Of a stretch of DNA of 64,000 nucleotides, positions 1 through 10,987 are shown piece after piece. Where the stretch lies: positions 4,898,001 through 4,962,000 of the forward strand of contig NC_035792.1 of NCBI RefSeq assembly GCF_001653235.2. The letters run 5' to 3'. The first letter of the stretch is position 1. Each line of letters starts with the position of its first letter. The notes under the pieces are model-generated. The model was not told the DNA's origin, did not search any database, and worked only from the letters and a program-made list of their open reading frames with translations. The stretch is from Pochonia chlamydosporia 170 (lineage: Eukaryota > Ascomycota > Sordariomycetes > Hypocreales > Clavicipitaceae). Made by a program: the position numbers and the translations under genes.

Positions 1-1602
1 GGTGCGTCGGTCATCATTTTTGACCCTATTCGGACCTTCTTTATCAAGCTACATGTGTCGCACTCGTTCAGGTTTACCGAATCTAGGCTGTACAAGTGGT
101 TCAAATCTCAGACGGACAACTTCTCCTTTAGACGAAACCAACATATGGAAGGTCTGAACACGGTGTGGAATCATCGGCGCGATCTGATTGAGCAGCTCCG
201 GAACTGGCTTGACGGCAGCTCGGATACGTTTGTCGTCATCACCGGCCCGAGGGGATCAGGCAAGATTGAAATGGTCATGGATCAAGCCTTGGCTGGACGC
301 AAGAATGTCCTCTTGGTCGACTGCAAGCCCATAGTGGACGCCAGCGGCGAGGCTGGCACTATAAAACGCCTGGCGGCGGCCGTGGGATTCCGACCCGTCT
401 TTTCCTGGGCAAACAGTATGAGCAGTATGATTGATCTGGCTGTGCAGAGCACCACCGGCGTCAAGGCAGGGTTTTCCGAGACTTTGGACACCCAGGTGAA
501 CAAGATCCTGCATACTACAACGGGCGCGCTCAAGGAAATTGGTCTGTCGAGCCGATCCAAGCACGACAAGGATGCGCAGCTGTCGGAGGACGCATACCTT
601 GAGGCGCACCCGGAAAACAGACCGGTCATTGTTATCGACAACTATTTGCACAAGAATGAAGAAATGACGATTGTCTATGACAAGATTGCGGACTGGGCAG
701 CCTCTCTGGTTCAGAACAATGTTGCGCACGTAATCTTCCTCACATCGGACTCCTCATACTCGAAGCCGCTGTCACGGGCCATGCCAGACCGCGTCTTCCG
801 AACACTGTCGTTGGGCGACTTGGAACACAATGTGGCCAAGCGTTTCGTCACCAGTCGACTTGCCGAAGACCAGCCCGAGAGTGCGGACGGGCCCGACGAG
901 AATGGAGATGTGGCCGCCAAACGGATGGACTTGACCGGCTTGGATGAATGCATTGAAACTCTTGGCGGGCGTCTGACGGACTTGGAATTTCTGTCAAGAC
1001 GCATCAAAGCCGGCCAAACGCCACGCCAAGCCGTCGACGAAATCGTCACCGAAACGGCCACGGACATTGTCAAGATCTTCCTCATGGGCAAAACCATAGA
1101 GTCGGAGAAGAAGTGGTCTGCGGAACAGGCATGGTACCTGATCAAGTCGCTGGCCGACTCTCCGTCCCTTCGCTACCACCAAGTTCTGCTCTCACCAGCC
1201 TTTGCCTCATCCACGTCCAGCAATGCCACCGACGGCGAGGCCGCGCTCGAAGCACTGGTTGGCGCGGAGCTCATTTCCCTGAAGACGCACCAGGGCCGCC
1301 CGAAGCTAATCAGCGCCGGCAAACCCCTCCACCAGGCAGCCTTTGCCGTTCTCGTGAGAGACCGCGTGCTCAAGGCCAAGATGGACATGGCTATCATGAA
1401 GGAAATGACAAAAGTGGAAACCAAGGCCATTGACGCCTTAGAAACAGAGTTGTCCTTGCTGGGTCAGTTGCCCAGACAGACAATGGAGACGGCGGGCAGA
1501 GTGACGTACTTGTTGGAAAAGCTGGATGCAAGTCAGCGCAACATTGACGCGCTGGAGAAACAAATGGTTGGGTTGAAGAAGGTTCTGGTGGAAGAGTATT
1601 AG
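1..1602 (+). CDS. YME2: Mitochondrial escape protein 2 (Yme2), 3' part
   Basis: The open frame runs from base 1 to a TAG at 1600-1602, so the gene begins left of the window; no ATG near position 55 is needed. About 533 residues are present. A P-loop is visible (GPRGSGK, about residues 80-86), followed by an AAA/STAND-like ATPase region with a hydrophobic strand ending in Asp-Asn (VIVIDNY, near 210) that would be Walker B. The end is a predicted coiled coil. In the Yme2/Prp12 family this part faces the intermembrane space from an inner-membrane anchor. The family acts in maintenance of mitochondrial DNA nucleoids, and its RNA-recognition domain and membrane helix lie N-terminal, here outside the window. 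The P-loop Lys is followed by Ile rather than Ser/Thr, so ATP hydrolysis is uncertain. Identity is from overall sequence resemblance; I am fairly sure. Confidence 0.88.
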   Translation, partial: GASVIIFDPIRTFFIKLHVSHSFRFTESRLYKWFKSQTDNFSFRRNQHMEGLNTVWNHRRDLIEQLRNWLDGSSDTFVVITGPRGSGKIEMVMDQALAGRKNVLLVDCKPIVDASGEAGTIKRLAAAVGFRPVFSWANSMSSMIDLAVQSTTGVKAGFSETLDTQVNKILHTTTGALKEIGLSSRSKHDKDAQLSEDAYLEAHPENRPVIVIDNYLHKNEEMTIVYDKIADWAASLVQNNVAHVIFLTSDSSYSKPLSRAMPDRVFRTLSLGDLEHNVAKRFVTSRLAEDQPESADGPDENGDVAAKRMDLTGLDECIETLGGRLTDLEFLSRRIKAGQTPRQAVDEIVTETATDIVKIFLMGKTIESEKKWSAEQAWYLIKSLADSPSLRYHQVLLSPAFASSTSSNATDGEAALEALVGAELISLKTHQGRPKLISAGKPLHQAAFAVLVRDRVLKAKMDMAIMKEMTKVETKAIDALETELSLLGQLPRQTMETAGRVTYLLEKLDASQRNIDALEKQMVGLKKVLVEEY

Positions 1603-1990
1603 TGTTTGCGCCCTTTTGTCTCTGTAGGTGAACTAGATACCTTTTTTGTCATGCTTGTATGACTATAATGTATATTATTCATTGTCCGCCACGTCTTGAT
1701 TTGCGGACAGACAATGCTACTCAGATATGCTGTCACATGTCTTTTCAACGAGTATAAACAATTTTGTAAGCATCTGCCTCTGCTTCGCCTGTACCCCAGA
1801 GTAGAACTTGTATGCAATGATTGAGAATATGGCAAGTCACATTACATTCATCAATGCCTATATGCCCAAGAAAACCCCATTCGCCAAACCATGGTATCTT
1901 TGCCCCAACGCCAGCATGTTTGCCCGATGCCAAGCCCACTACAAGATATATACAGATTCGTGAAATTCATAAGACCACATCTCCAGGACA
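1603..1990. other. Intergenic, convergent 3' ends
   Basis: About 390 bp between the stop of YME2 (plus) and the stop of MIF2 (minus). It is AT-richer than the flanking genes and presumably holds both 3' untranslated regions. I see no gene or repeat in it. Confidence 0.6.
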
Positions 1991-4108
1991 CTATTCCTCC
2001 GGCGGAGCTTCCTGCACTACTTCACAGCCTTGAGCGAAGAATATTCGAGCAGGGACTTCATAATCGTTGACTATACAGTAATAGTTGCCTACCTTTCATT
2101 AGTACGATGTCCATGAAATTGATACGTGAAAAGAGAGCTTCAAACTCACCACGTGGCACAAACCATGTTCCGCCCGCTGATATCCGAAACGACTTTTGGT
2201 TTATCGTTACGAGGACTTTGCCGTAGTGAACAAAAAACACCATGTGCATCTTGCGCGAGTTCTTGAGCATCTTTTCCGCGCCGGTGGGCAAGTCCACCAC
2301 GCCTGCGCCCATGAACGGCAGCGTGAGGGTCTTGGCGAAGCGGAATGTAGCGTTGGGGATGTCCTGCGTTTGAATGGCGTCCGCCGAGATGGCCAGCTGG
2401 TCTTCGGTGAGCTGCACCTCGTCGTGGTCCTTGGGGGTGTCGACTGCGTGTCCCGGTTCCCAGATGACAATGTCGCCCGTGACGACGCCCTCGTTGATTT
2501 CCCAGCCTTCCAGCTCTTCGTCTTCTTGCACAGCTTCTCGGATTGACGCGGTTGACCTGGCCTTGGTTCGTGTTTTGCTTCTTGGTGCTCGTCTTGATGG
2601 TGGTGCATCCTCGGGAAGGCGCACCACTTCTCTAACTGCTGACAGGCTGGAATCGTCGCCGTTGGCATCGCCAGCCCTCGCCAGCACTGCCGCCGTGGAA
2701 TCCTCATCTTCTTCTCCTTCTTCCCCTTCCGGTGCCCAGTAATGACCACGTTCACCTCTCCAATGCTGCAACGGCTGGACTGACCGTCGCCCTGCCCGCG
2801 CCTGCGCGTCAAAACCGCTGTCGTTTCGTAAGGATACCAAACCCCTGGCTCTCGGCATGGGCGGTCCACGTTGTATCTCCATGATTGTCTCGTCGCCATC
2901 GTCATCGTCGTCTGCCGCCACTGGCTTTGGTCGTTGCTCTGATTTCTTGGGCCGCCCTCGGCCTCGTTTGACTGGTTTCGGCTCCGGCTTGACCACTCGC
3001 GGCTTCGGTCTTGGCACGGCGGCTGCTGGTCTGGATGCTGTGGCTGCTGGTTTTGGCGGCGGTGGCATACTTGTGCGTTGTCGCTTGTCTTGTCTCTCCT
3101 CGTGGTCTTGTTCAGGCTCGTCTCTCTCAACAACTCTGTCCAGTGACGACCGTTTCTGCCCCTTGAAGATTGATGGCATGGGCCGCATGGGGGACTTTAT
3201 CGGTCGTTGTGGTTCATGCGACGGCGCCGCTGCCGGTGACGGTTTGGCGGACGGTAGCTCCGGTTCCTCTGGGATTTCGTCGTTCCCTTCTGCTGGTGGC
3301 AACTCTTCCAGTCCCGTCTCAAAGCCGCCCGCGGTGAAATTGTCACTGTGCATGGCGTTTACCAGCTGCAAAGACTGCTCGACCATGTCTGACATTGTCG
3401 GGTCATTCTGGCCGCCCAGGATAGGGTCTGTAGGCAAATCCGCCTCATGGTCCTCTGCATGATGTAGTGAAGCCCTCGGTGGTCTCAAGCCGTTGGAGGG
3501 GCGCTTGCTACTCGGCTGCTTCGACCTGTTGGAGTGGGCGGCAAAGTCCAGTTTTCGAGTGACTGTCGCATCTTGAACTGGTGTCAAGGTGCCGCGCGAT
3601 GGCGACGAAAGGTGTTCCAGGTGTGGGTTTCGTTTGGCGGGGGAGTTGAGTTTTGTTTTGATGGGAGATTTGCTCTTCGGAATGGGATATGTGATGCTAT
3701 TTCGGTTTTTAAGTAATGTCTGGGGTCCTGGGCCAGCACCTAAGCTAGAAGTCAGCCCACCGTCTTGATATTAATGTTTGCCGCAGCAATCCCCATGGGC
3801 ACGCATACTTACTGGACGCAATGCTCATTTCAACGCTTCCCGAGTCATCTGAATCAGGGTCGCTCGAGGCAGCTTTTGCTTCGTGGGGAGAGAAGATGGA
3901 ATCGAGTGGTTGCATGCCATGTTCGTCGCGCACGCCCCGATCTTGCAGTGTTATGCCAGTTTTCCTACGGCGACGTTTTAGCTAGACGTGTTTTGATATC
4001 CTCTTTGCATTGTCTTCTGTGGACAGAGTGCGCAACGTACCGACCCTGCTTTCCGAGCTCGTGAAATGCCTGCGGCGCTGCCCGCGGACGCTTGACGCTC
4101 CGCGCCAT
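1991..4108 (-). CDS. MIF2: Kinetochore protein Mif2 / CENP-C
   Basis: Inner-kinetochore protein that binds CENP-A nucleosomes and recruits the outer kinetochore. I fit four exons: 4108-4041, 3964-3813, 3739-2150 and 2088-1991, giving 635 residues. All three introns are GT-AG, and joining them restores family sequence. Exons 1-2 give the Mif2 N-terminal block (GRKTGI then MQPLDSIFSP). The long middle is low complexity, with Pro/Lys-rich and acidic runs and an AT-hook-like RGRGRPKK. The CENP-C signature appears as RRS...PLQHWRGER, followed by YW. The C-terminus is the cupin dimerisation domain ending in PARIFFAQGCE, which is recovered only if the last intron (2149-2089) is removed. Unspliced, the frame would run on to a false C-terminus. 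It is divergent from RNH201 across about 790 bp. Confidence 0.9.
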
Positions 4109-4899
4109 GGCAGAGAGGAGTCGGGTAAGTGAACGCAGCCAGTGTAGAAATGGGACCTTTGTCTAGTCGAGCAAGATGAAAGATTATCGCTTGGTCGCGC
4201 TCAGTTGGGCGAGGGTGTGGTTGTGGCGATTTGTGAGCTGGTGGTTGGGAGACGCGATTGCTTGTTGACGTGTTGAAGACGATGTCATGATCACACAAAT
4301 GTCTGGTAGCTGCATGTCGTGCCTGACCGTTGATGTCTGCACCAGTGGCAGGCCTGTATGCGCTGGGGTCCAGATGTCTGGTGACTCCAGTGGCTACAGA
4401 ACATTGAAGCGCCAAACCTGGGGCTGGTGGGCCTGACACGGATTTTGCAGGCACCTGGGCACTCAACAACCCAGGTGCCTTCAATGTTCAGTTTGGAGCT
4501 TGCCTTTTGGTCCAGATGCCGTCAGGTTATTTATTCCTTCATACAACAGAACGGATGCAAGGTTGCTAGATTTACCAACTATTTAACAACTATGGTCATG
4601 CACTTGCAGACTGTCATTTGACCGATATTGATGCGCACCTTGTTGTTGAAAACACTCTGCGTCCCCCGCTACATGTGCTGTTGAATCCACGTCACAGACT
4701 GTCCGCACCAGACGCGTCTCCTTCGACTTCTTCGCGTAAAGGGCAACCGCTCAACCACACCACCGTTGACTTAAATTCAACACCAATTGATGCACCAAAC
4801 TTGCCACGACACCGTAACAGTAAACGCCCTCATCACTATCAGATAAATACAAGAACCTCACGGAAGTAACCAGAATACACCACATCCTCCACCCACATC
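4109..4899. promoter_or_regulatory. Divergent MIF2/RNH201 promoter region
   Basis: A 791-bp spacer between two divergent start codons. It contains a perfect 11-bp inverted repeat at 4449-4480 (AGGCACCTGGG, 10-nt loop, then its complement). Several CCAG/CTGG-type hexamers lie around 4360-4520. No credible coding exon was seen. Confidence 0.55.
4449..4480. repeat. Perfect 11-bp inverted repeat
   Basis: AGGCACCTGGG at 4449-4459 is matched exactly by its reverse complement at 4470-4480, with a 10-nt loop. It lies about 340 bp upstream of the MIF2 ATG and 420 bp upstream of the RNH201 ATG. It could be a protein-binding palindrome or chance. Confidence 0.7.
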
Positions 4900-5886
4900 A
4901 TGAAAGACGACGATCAGTCACCACCGGGAACCTTCATCCCACCCTCCATCCACCGCGAACCACTGCTCTCCGGCTCCTCATTCACACATTTCTCACCCGT
5001 GCCACCGGCCCTACTCACGCCTACTGACGCTTCAGACCCGGCGTCTCTCCCGCCGTTATGCCTTGGCGTCGATGAAGCCGGCCGCGGGCCAGTCCTAGGT
5101 CCCATGGTTTACGGGATATTCTACCTCCCCATCACACTGTCCGACTCTCTCCTCCGGACAACACACCACTTTGACGATTCCAAAGTCCTCACAGCGGCAG
5201 TCCGATCATCACTCATGGAGACGCTCTGCACCAAAGACACAGACCTCCACGACCAATGTGGCTGGGCGACCTCGTCCCTCTCTGCCCGTGACATCTCAGC
5301 AAACATGCTCCGTCCGGTGGCCGTGTACAATCTCAATGCGCAAGCAATGGATGCTACTATTGCTCTTATCAAGGGCGCGTTTGAGAGGGGCCTCAATATT
5401 CAAGAGATATATGTCGACACCATCGGTCAGCCGGCAACCTACCAGGCCAAGTTACAACGGATATTTCCCACGACAAAGATTACCGTGGCCAAAAAGGCAG
5501 ATAGCTTGTATCCCTGCGTGAGCGCGGCGTCAGTTTGTGCAAAAGTAACGAGAGACGCCGCGCTGGAGGTCTTGTACGAGGCGCGACGAGAAGATGATGC
5601 TGCAACTGAAGGGATGGAATGGGGCTCAGGGTATCCTTCTGATGCGAGATGCGTAAATTGGCTGAGGAAGAATATGCATCCCGTGTTCGGCTGGGGTCCA
5701 GAATGTAGATTCAGTTGGGGCACGGCAAAGGACATGCTCGAGTTGAAGGGTGGTGTCAAGGTAGATTGGCCCATGGAAGACGACGGAGACTCGATGAAGG
5801 TGACGGACTTTTTTGCGTCTGGTAATGACAAGGAGGATGAGTTGGGTGGGTGGTATGGTACGCCGGTTGGATTGGAAGCTTTTTGA
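4900..5886 (+). CDS. RNH201: Ribonuclease H2 catalytic subunit A
   Basis: Single-exon gene of 328 residues. It belongs to the RNase HII family, which cleaves RNA in RNA:DNA hybrids and removes ribonucleotides misincorporated in DNA, and it is the catalytic subunit of the trimeric eukaryotic RNase H2. Visible motifs are the first metal-ligand block VDEAGRGPVLGPMVY (Asp58, Glu59), the second acidic strand IYVDTIG (near 170), and the C-terminal catalytic Asp in VTRDAALE after an SVCAKV block. A proline-rich N-terminal extension of about 50 residues precedes the domain, as in other filamentous ascomycetes. The ATG at 4900 is the first in frame, after an upstream stop. Length fits the family. Confidence 0.93.
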   Translation: MKDDDQSPPGTFIPPSIHREPLLSGSSFTHFSPVPPALLTPTDASDPASLPPLCLGVDEAGRGPVLGPMVYGIFYLPITLSDSLLRTTHHFDDSKVLTAAVRSSLMETLCTKDTDLHDQCGWATSSLSARDISANMLRPVAVYNLNAQAMDATIALIKGAFERGLNIQEIYVDTIGQPATYQAKLQRIFPTTKITVAKKADSLYPCVSAASVCAKVTRDAALEVLYEARREDDAATEGMEWGSGYPSDARCVNWLRKNMHPVFGWGPECRFSWGTAKDMLELKGGVKVDWPMEDDGDSMKVTDFFASGNDKEDELGGWYGTPVGLEAF

Positions 5887-6184
5887 TATGGGCTGGCAAA
5901 GATGAATCTACACAAAGAAGGGCCAAGAAGAAAAAAGAGGAATATATCACAAACGACACATGCACTGGCAACGACCACATTTGGCAACAGAAATGGGCAT
6001 CCAAAACGTGATGAATGAGTTCTGCATTTTCTTTAGACAACATCGTCATGGACATTACCTCGTATCCTTCCTACCCAGGAAAGCATCAACGACCCATCAA
6101 ATGCGCCAACCAAAAACCTCTCACCGGCTTACAGTGAAGAGTTGAAAATATGTAAAATAAGATTAAAAACAAGAACAAAGATGC

Positions 6185-8948
6185 TCAAATATCATCCATG
6201 TCCTCATTCGCTGGTGACGCCTTTCTACCTTGCCCGTCAAGTGTATCCATGCTGATGCTCTCTCGCTCGCTGTATGCTGGGGGTGACGCAGGGACGTTCA
6301 AAGCCTGTCTCGCCGTCTCCGAGTTGGCGATAAACTCGCGCAGTTGCTGCTTGGCAATGTCGATGCCTTGGTTCACGGCAGCGTTGCTCATTTGCATCAT
6401 GGGACCAAGCAGGTTGAGCGTGTACGCCACATACGTGCCGCCCGCAAGCATGAGGAGGAAGATGAAGAGGAAAGGATTTCGCAAAACTGTGCCTTCTTGT
6501 TAGCAGGTAATACGGCCGGTTGCCGATGAGAGTGAGACGTACCCATAAAGATTTCATTCCATCCCAGTGCGACGAGCAGCGCGTAAAAGTACCAAGGGAC
6601 CTGGGCTACGCCGCCAATGGCACTACGCTTGGCTTCCACGTAAACGCCGTCCGCCGTCTTTTTGAACCGAACGACCAAGTCCTGGCGCTTGCTCTCGCTC
6701 AGAACCGTCATCTCCTCCTCGAGGCTCTTGCCCTCCTCCTCGTCCACGCCGCCAATGGGGGTCAGATCCTCCTCGTCACCAACCTCTACCCCGGTAGGCT
6801 GACCTCCGATAAAGCTCACCAGATCCGGGGGCGCATACGTTGTGGAGAGACGGAACCTGGACAGAAGCGGAATAAGCGTGAGGGTCGACTCTCGTGCCTT
6901 GGTGTAGATGCCCTCAATGTCGTCGGTCGGCCGCCATATCCGAGGAACCCCGGCTTCGTCGTATCGGAACTTATCCTCAAAGTTTTCTCGCAGCTTCAAG
7001 AGAATGTTGCCTTCCATGACCTCCTCATCAATCTTCTCACGAAGGCCAACCCAGCTCTTGCGGCGCAGGCGCCACATGCCAACCTCAGCTTCGTCGTCAC
7101 TGGCGTCAAAGCTCTTGGCACGGTCCGCAAAACGACTCTCGGCCTCCTTGACGATGCCGGTAAAGACGTTCCAAACACGATCCCAGAGGTCCTTTTCGCT
7201 GGGTTGGTCGCCCGTCTCTGGCGCACCCGTGCCGCCGCGCCCTGACCCAAGCTTGTTGAATTCCAAGCCGATGGCCTCGCCGAGCCGAGACTTGACCCAG
7301 CGCTCGACCCTAGTCGCAAGCCGTCGCATTTCCTCCTTGCGCAGCTTTCCACTCACTTCGTCGAGGTCGGCCTCAAATAGCTGATACTGCGGCTTGAAGT
7401 TGGTCCATGGAAGCCCCTGAATGGCCAGCCCCTGGGCCTCGGTCCTGAATATGTCCAGCGTCTTCTTCTTTTCGCTGGCGACAATCTCGGCAAATTCATA
7501 CCCGCCGCCCGCCTTTTGCCCGGCCTTGACTTTGTTGGACACGGCATCGCTAAAGGCAGCAACACCCGCCTTGTGCGCCGCGGTCAGCTGTCCCACATAT
7601 AAGGCTTTGAGTCTCGCATCGACCTTGGCCTCCAGCTCTTGTCTCTTGCGCGTGTACACGCCCTTGTGGTACCGGCTGGCCTGCGACTCGAATGCGCTGA
7701 GCAGTTTTCCACGGGCCTGGTTGCCAACGCCGCCAAGGTCCGGGAGGACAAGAATCTTGCCTAGTTTGACCGCTTCGCCTTGCTGCTCCTCAAGGGGGGC
7801 CACTATGAGGTCAAATGCGACCAAAACCTCGCGCGAAATCTCGTCGCACCGAAATTGAGCCAACAATTCTTGCTGAGTGGGCAAATCGAGGTCCTTGTTG
7901 TGCACAATCTGGTCCCATATGCCCTCGGCATACACGGAGAAGCCATCGGCGGGAATTCGGCGGTGGTATTCAGGTAGGAAGACGCCGCCCTCGAGCTCGT
8001 GGTCGGCGCCCTTGTTGCCCTTGTGGCCGGTCGTGAATCTGGAACCGAGCTTGCTGACCTCGCTGACAAACTTGTCTGCCTGGAGGATCTTGTGCGGCAG
8101 GGCGGCAAAGCCAAAGTCGAAATAGTCTTCGATTCTCGAGCCTTCGAGACCCTGGGGTTTGGAGATTGTCGACCAAATCTTGGTAAGATCTTGGATCAAC
8201 GTAGTGCGGAGGTTGGACAACGGCGTCGTGCCGAGATGGTCTCGGATAACGAAGAAGAGCAGGGATCGCGGCGTTGACCTGGGCGGCCGATGTCAGCGGG
8301 ACGGTCTGCGTTGGTTAAAGTGGCAGTGTGCGCCGTAATACGTACTGTTTGTCCTTGAGAAATAGCTGCAGGTTGACCTCGAAGACGGTCTTGAGCAGAC
8401 CCATGTTGGCCCCCTGATACAACCCCACCTGATGCTCCCAGATGTTGACGATGAGGACCTCGCTGGTCGCCAGGGCGAAGAGGGCGCTTTTTCTCTCGAA
8501 ATCCTGGTCTTCGCCACGTTCGCGACCATCGGTTCCCTCGACGTCCATGACGAGAATGTTGTCTGCCATCTTTGCACCGGCGCTCTCCTCGCGCTTGTTC
8601 TTGGACATCCATATGCCCTTTGTGGTCTGGCGACGCTCCGTCTCGGACATGACTGAGAATTCGGTGCCGAAGAGGTTATTCAAAAGGGTCGACTTGCCGG
8701 TGGACTGGGAACCGAATACAGATATCAGGTGGTAATTGAATCCCGAATCGGCGACATTCGTGGTCTGCAGGTAGTTGTTGAGGTTCTCACTGCGCATGTT
8801 AGCTTGGCGGTCGAGGCTGGGGTCGAGGTCGAAGCGAGTCGCAAAGGCGTGCATACTTGAATTCCTTATCCTCGTCAATAACTTGGACGCCATGCTCGTA
8901 GCTTCCGCCAGCAGGCTGGTCGCCCACGGCAGAAAAGTGGCCGTTCAT
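6185..8948 (-). CDS. SEY1: Sey1/RHD3/atlastin-type ER-fusion GTPase
   Basis: Dynamin-like GTPase that fuses ER tubules homotypically. Four exons give 857 residues: 8948-8857, 8789-8346, 8278-6543 and 6486-6185. The first exon encodes the start ([12 protein letters not shown]). Exon 2 carries the P-loop [16 protein letters not shown] and the G3 motif [13 protein letters not shown]. Exon 3 holds the long helical RHD3 region ([15 protein letters not shown]). At the C-terminus two membrane segments flank a short turn ([14 protein letters not shown], then [20 protein letters not shown]), the hairpin anchor of the family, followed by an acidic cytosolic tail. The intron between the two membrane segments must be removed to join them. 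It is divergent from the dienelactone hydrolase gene. Confidence 0.93.
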
Positions 8949-9764
8949 GACTGCAGCGGGATATACAGACGCAGAGTTCCAGGGGCGAGAACAACCATAA
9001 GCTTGGAACAGGGCGTCATGCGATGCGCAGCAAGGAGAAAAGCCTAAATAATAGAAAGGGGTGAAGAAAGTATAAAGTTTAAGAAAGGAAAAAAAGCTAC
9101 ACGGGCGGAGTGGAAGAATGGAGAGTCAGATGGGCCGAGGATGCAGACGTGGCCTGGTCGAGTGTCTGGATGAGAGATTGAACCTGGCCAGACCCTTGTG
9201 ATGTTTTCTGTGGCCAGACAGATCATTCCATGGCAGCAGTTGACCAGTCTGGTGGATGTGGCTAGTTGTGTGTGGTGACTGCAATGTGTGGTCTCAACTG
9301 CATGTGGTCTTGTGCTTTCCAGCCACAGCCGCTCCAGCACTTGACCAAACTGCCCTCAAGTGCTCTGAGGGCACGACAGATCAATAATGCTTGGTCTGGT
9401 GATGCTTCACAGTGAGATCTTATTGCCACCTGGCCCTGATCCGTTCTCTACACCCCTAGATGATTTCCCTATGACTCCAGCGCTGCCTAAAAGCACCAAA
9501 CCGGTCCCGTCAATGCCGACTGTTCCTCTCCGCCGGTCACCACTATCTTCCCGCCTCCGACATCAACCTCCATATCAGCCCAGAGCTTCTCCATCACCAA
9601 AATAGTGGGGACCTCAACCACCACAGCCTAGCCAATAGCTGATGGCGGGGCATCGTCATCTTGAGCTCAGCTTGATATCTTCACATTGTTCTGAATTGGA
9701 GCAGAACTACATACTCCAAACATTTACATACACGTTCGAAACAGCACAGCTGCATCCTCCCATC
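8949..9764. promoter_or_regulatory. Divergent SEY1/hydrolase intergenic region
   Basis: About 816 bp. The half next to SEY1 has A-rich and G/A-rich stretches. 9140-9400 is dense in CCAGAC/GTCTGG and TGGTCT-type words, a composition also seen near 4.4, 31.3, 35.6 and 58.4 kb. No credible coding exon. Confidence 0.45.
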
Positions 9765-10927
9765 ATGCTCATCAAGGAATCTCACGTCGACGTGCCCACG
9801 TCTGCCAATGGCAAGGACAGCTCAATGCGTATGCCCCTCCTCGCTGATGACACACTTGACCTCGTTATCTGCTCACACCATGACTTACAACAGGCATTTT
9901 TGTATACCATCCGACCATTGCCGGCTACCCAAAGGCGTATGTAATCCTTTCCCCTTCAAATTCATGCAGCAAGAAACAAGGGAACCAAAAAGAGAATAAA
10001 TTGCCGCTAACAGTCCTCAGGCGCTTTCCCGCAGTCTGCGTCTTCAGCGAAATTTATCAAGGCATGCCACCATCACCACCACCGATTCTACTCCAAAGCT
10101 GACACAAGCCACAGTTACGGGACCCGTCGCACGCTTTGCACGCCAAATAGCCGGTCAAGGCTACATCGTTGCCGCACCATCTTCATACCACGACTTTGTT
10201 GGGCCGGAGCCGTTAAAGTATGATGCCGAGGACACTGACCGGGGCAACAAGTTCAAAATTGAAAAGGCATGCACCATGAATCACTTTCCACGCCGAAATG
10301 GGTAATCTGACTAAACAAAGACTCTTGAATCTTATGATGCCGATTCTCATGCGACGGTCGACTATCTGCTCTCCCTCCCAACTTGCACTGGCCTGATTGG
10401 GTCTACGGGCATGTGCCTTGGCGGCCATCTCGCCGTTCGAGCGGCCGTATGTCTGGACACCCTTGAATCTGCTCTGAATGCTATATTGACTGGAAATCTA
10501 GCTTGATCCCCGCATCACCGCCTGCGTATCCTACTTTGCCACGGATATCCATTGCCGCACACTTGGGCCCTACACTGAGGCCAACTCGTCGTCTTCCGCC
10601 CCCGCCAACTCGAATCACACTGTTGATCTCTTTTCCAAACTCAAGGGAGAATTATCCATGATCTTTGGTATCAAGGATACCCACGTCCCCGACCAAGGTC
10701 GCGACTTGATCCGCGCTAAACTCCGCGAGGCAGACTGTGTCTTTAGCTTTCACGAATTCGCATGGGCACAACACGCCTTCATCCGAGATGAGCTGAGCAA
10801 GGGGCGGTATGACCCGGCGGTTACAAAAATTTGCTTCGAGATTTTGCTGGAGCTGTTTGGGCGGGTATTGAAGACGGACTTGGGTGAGAGGGATGGAACC
10901 GTTGCGCCACCAGAGCATGTTTGCTAG
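9765..10927 (+). CDS. Dienelactone hydrolase family protein
   Basis: Alpha/beta hydrolase of the dienelactone hydrolase (carboxymethylenebutenolidase) family, 283 residues from six exons: 9765-9828, 9894-9936, 10021-10061, 10115-10266, 10321-10446 and 10502-10927. The nucleophile elbow GMCLGGH gives Cys132. Asp201 in IKDTHVP and His233 in WAQHAF complete the Cys-Asp-His triad. Substrates in the family are cyclic ester lactones from aromatic breakdown, but many fungal members are uncharacterised. Two introns (10062-10114 and 10267-10320) start with GC rather than GT, both in the context AAG|GCATGC; no in-frame GT alternative restores the family sequence. The ATG at 9765 fits the family start, although an in-frame ATG exists at 9642. 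It is convergent with the MFS gene, the stops being about 60 bp apart. Confidence 0.87.
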
Positions 10928-10987
10928 ATTTGTAGGTGAAATATGACAAACTAGGCTCGCAAATTTCCCTAGTCTTGTGAACTGGAG

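Noticed and set aside
2058..2148. C-terminal extension of the unspliced MIF2 frame
   Set aside because: Reading through the GTGAGT donor destroys the cupin C-terminus, whereas splicing restores PARIFFAQGCE.
2196..3462. Long plus-strand ORFs across MIF2
   Set aside because: They are antisense shadows of the MIF2 coding frame.
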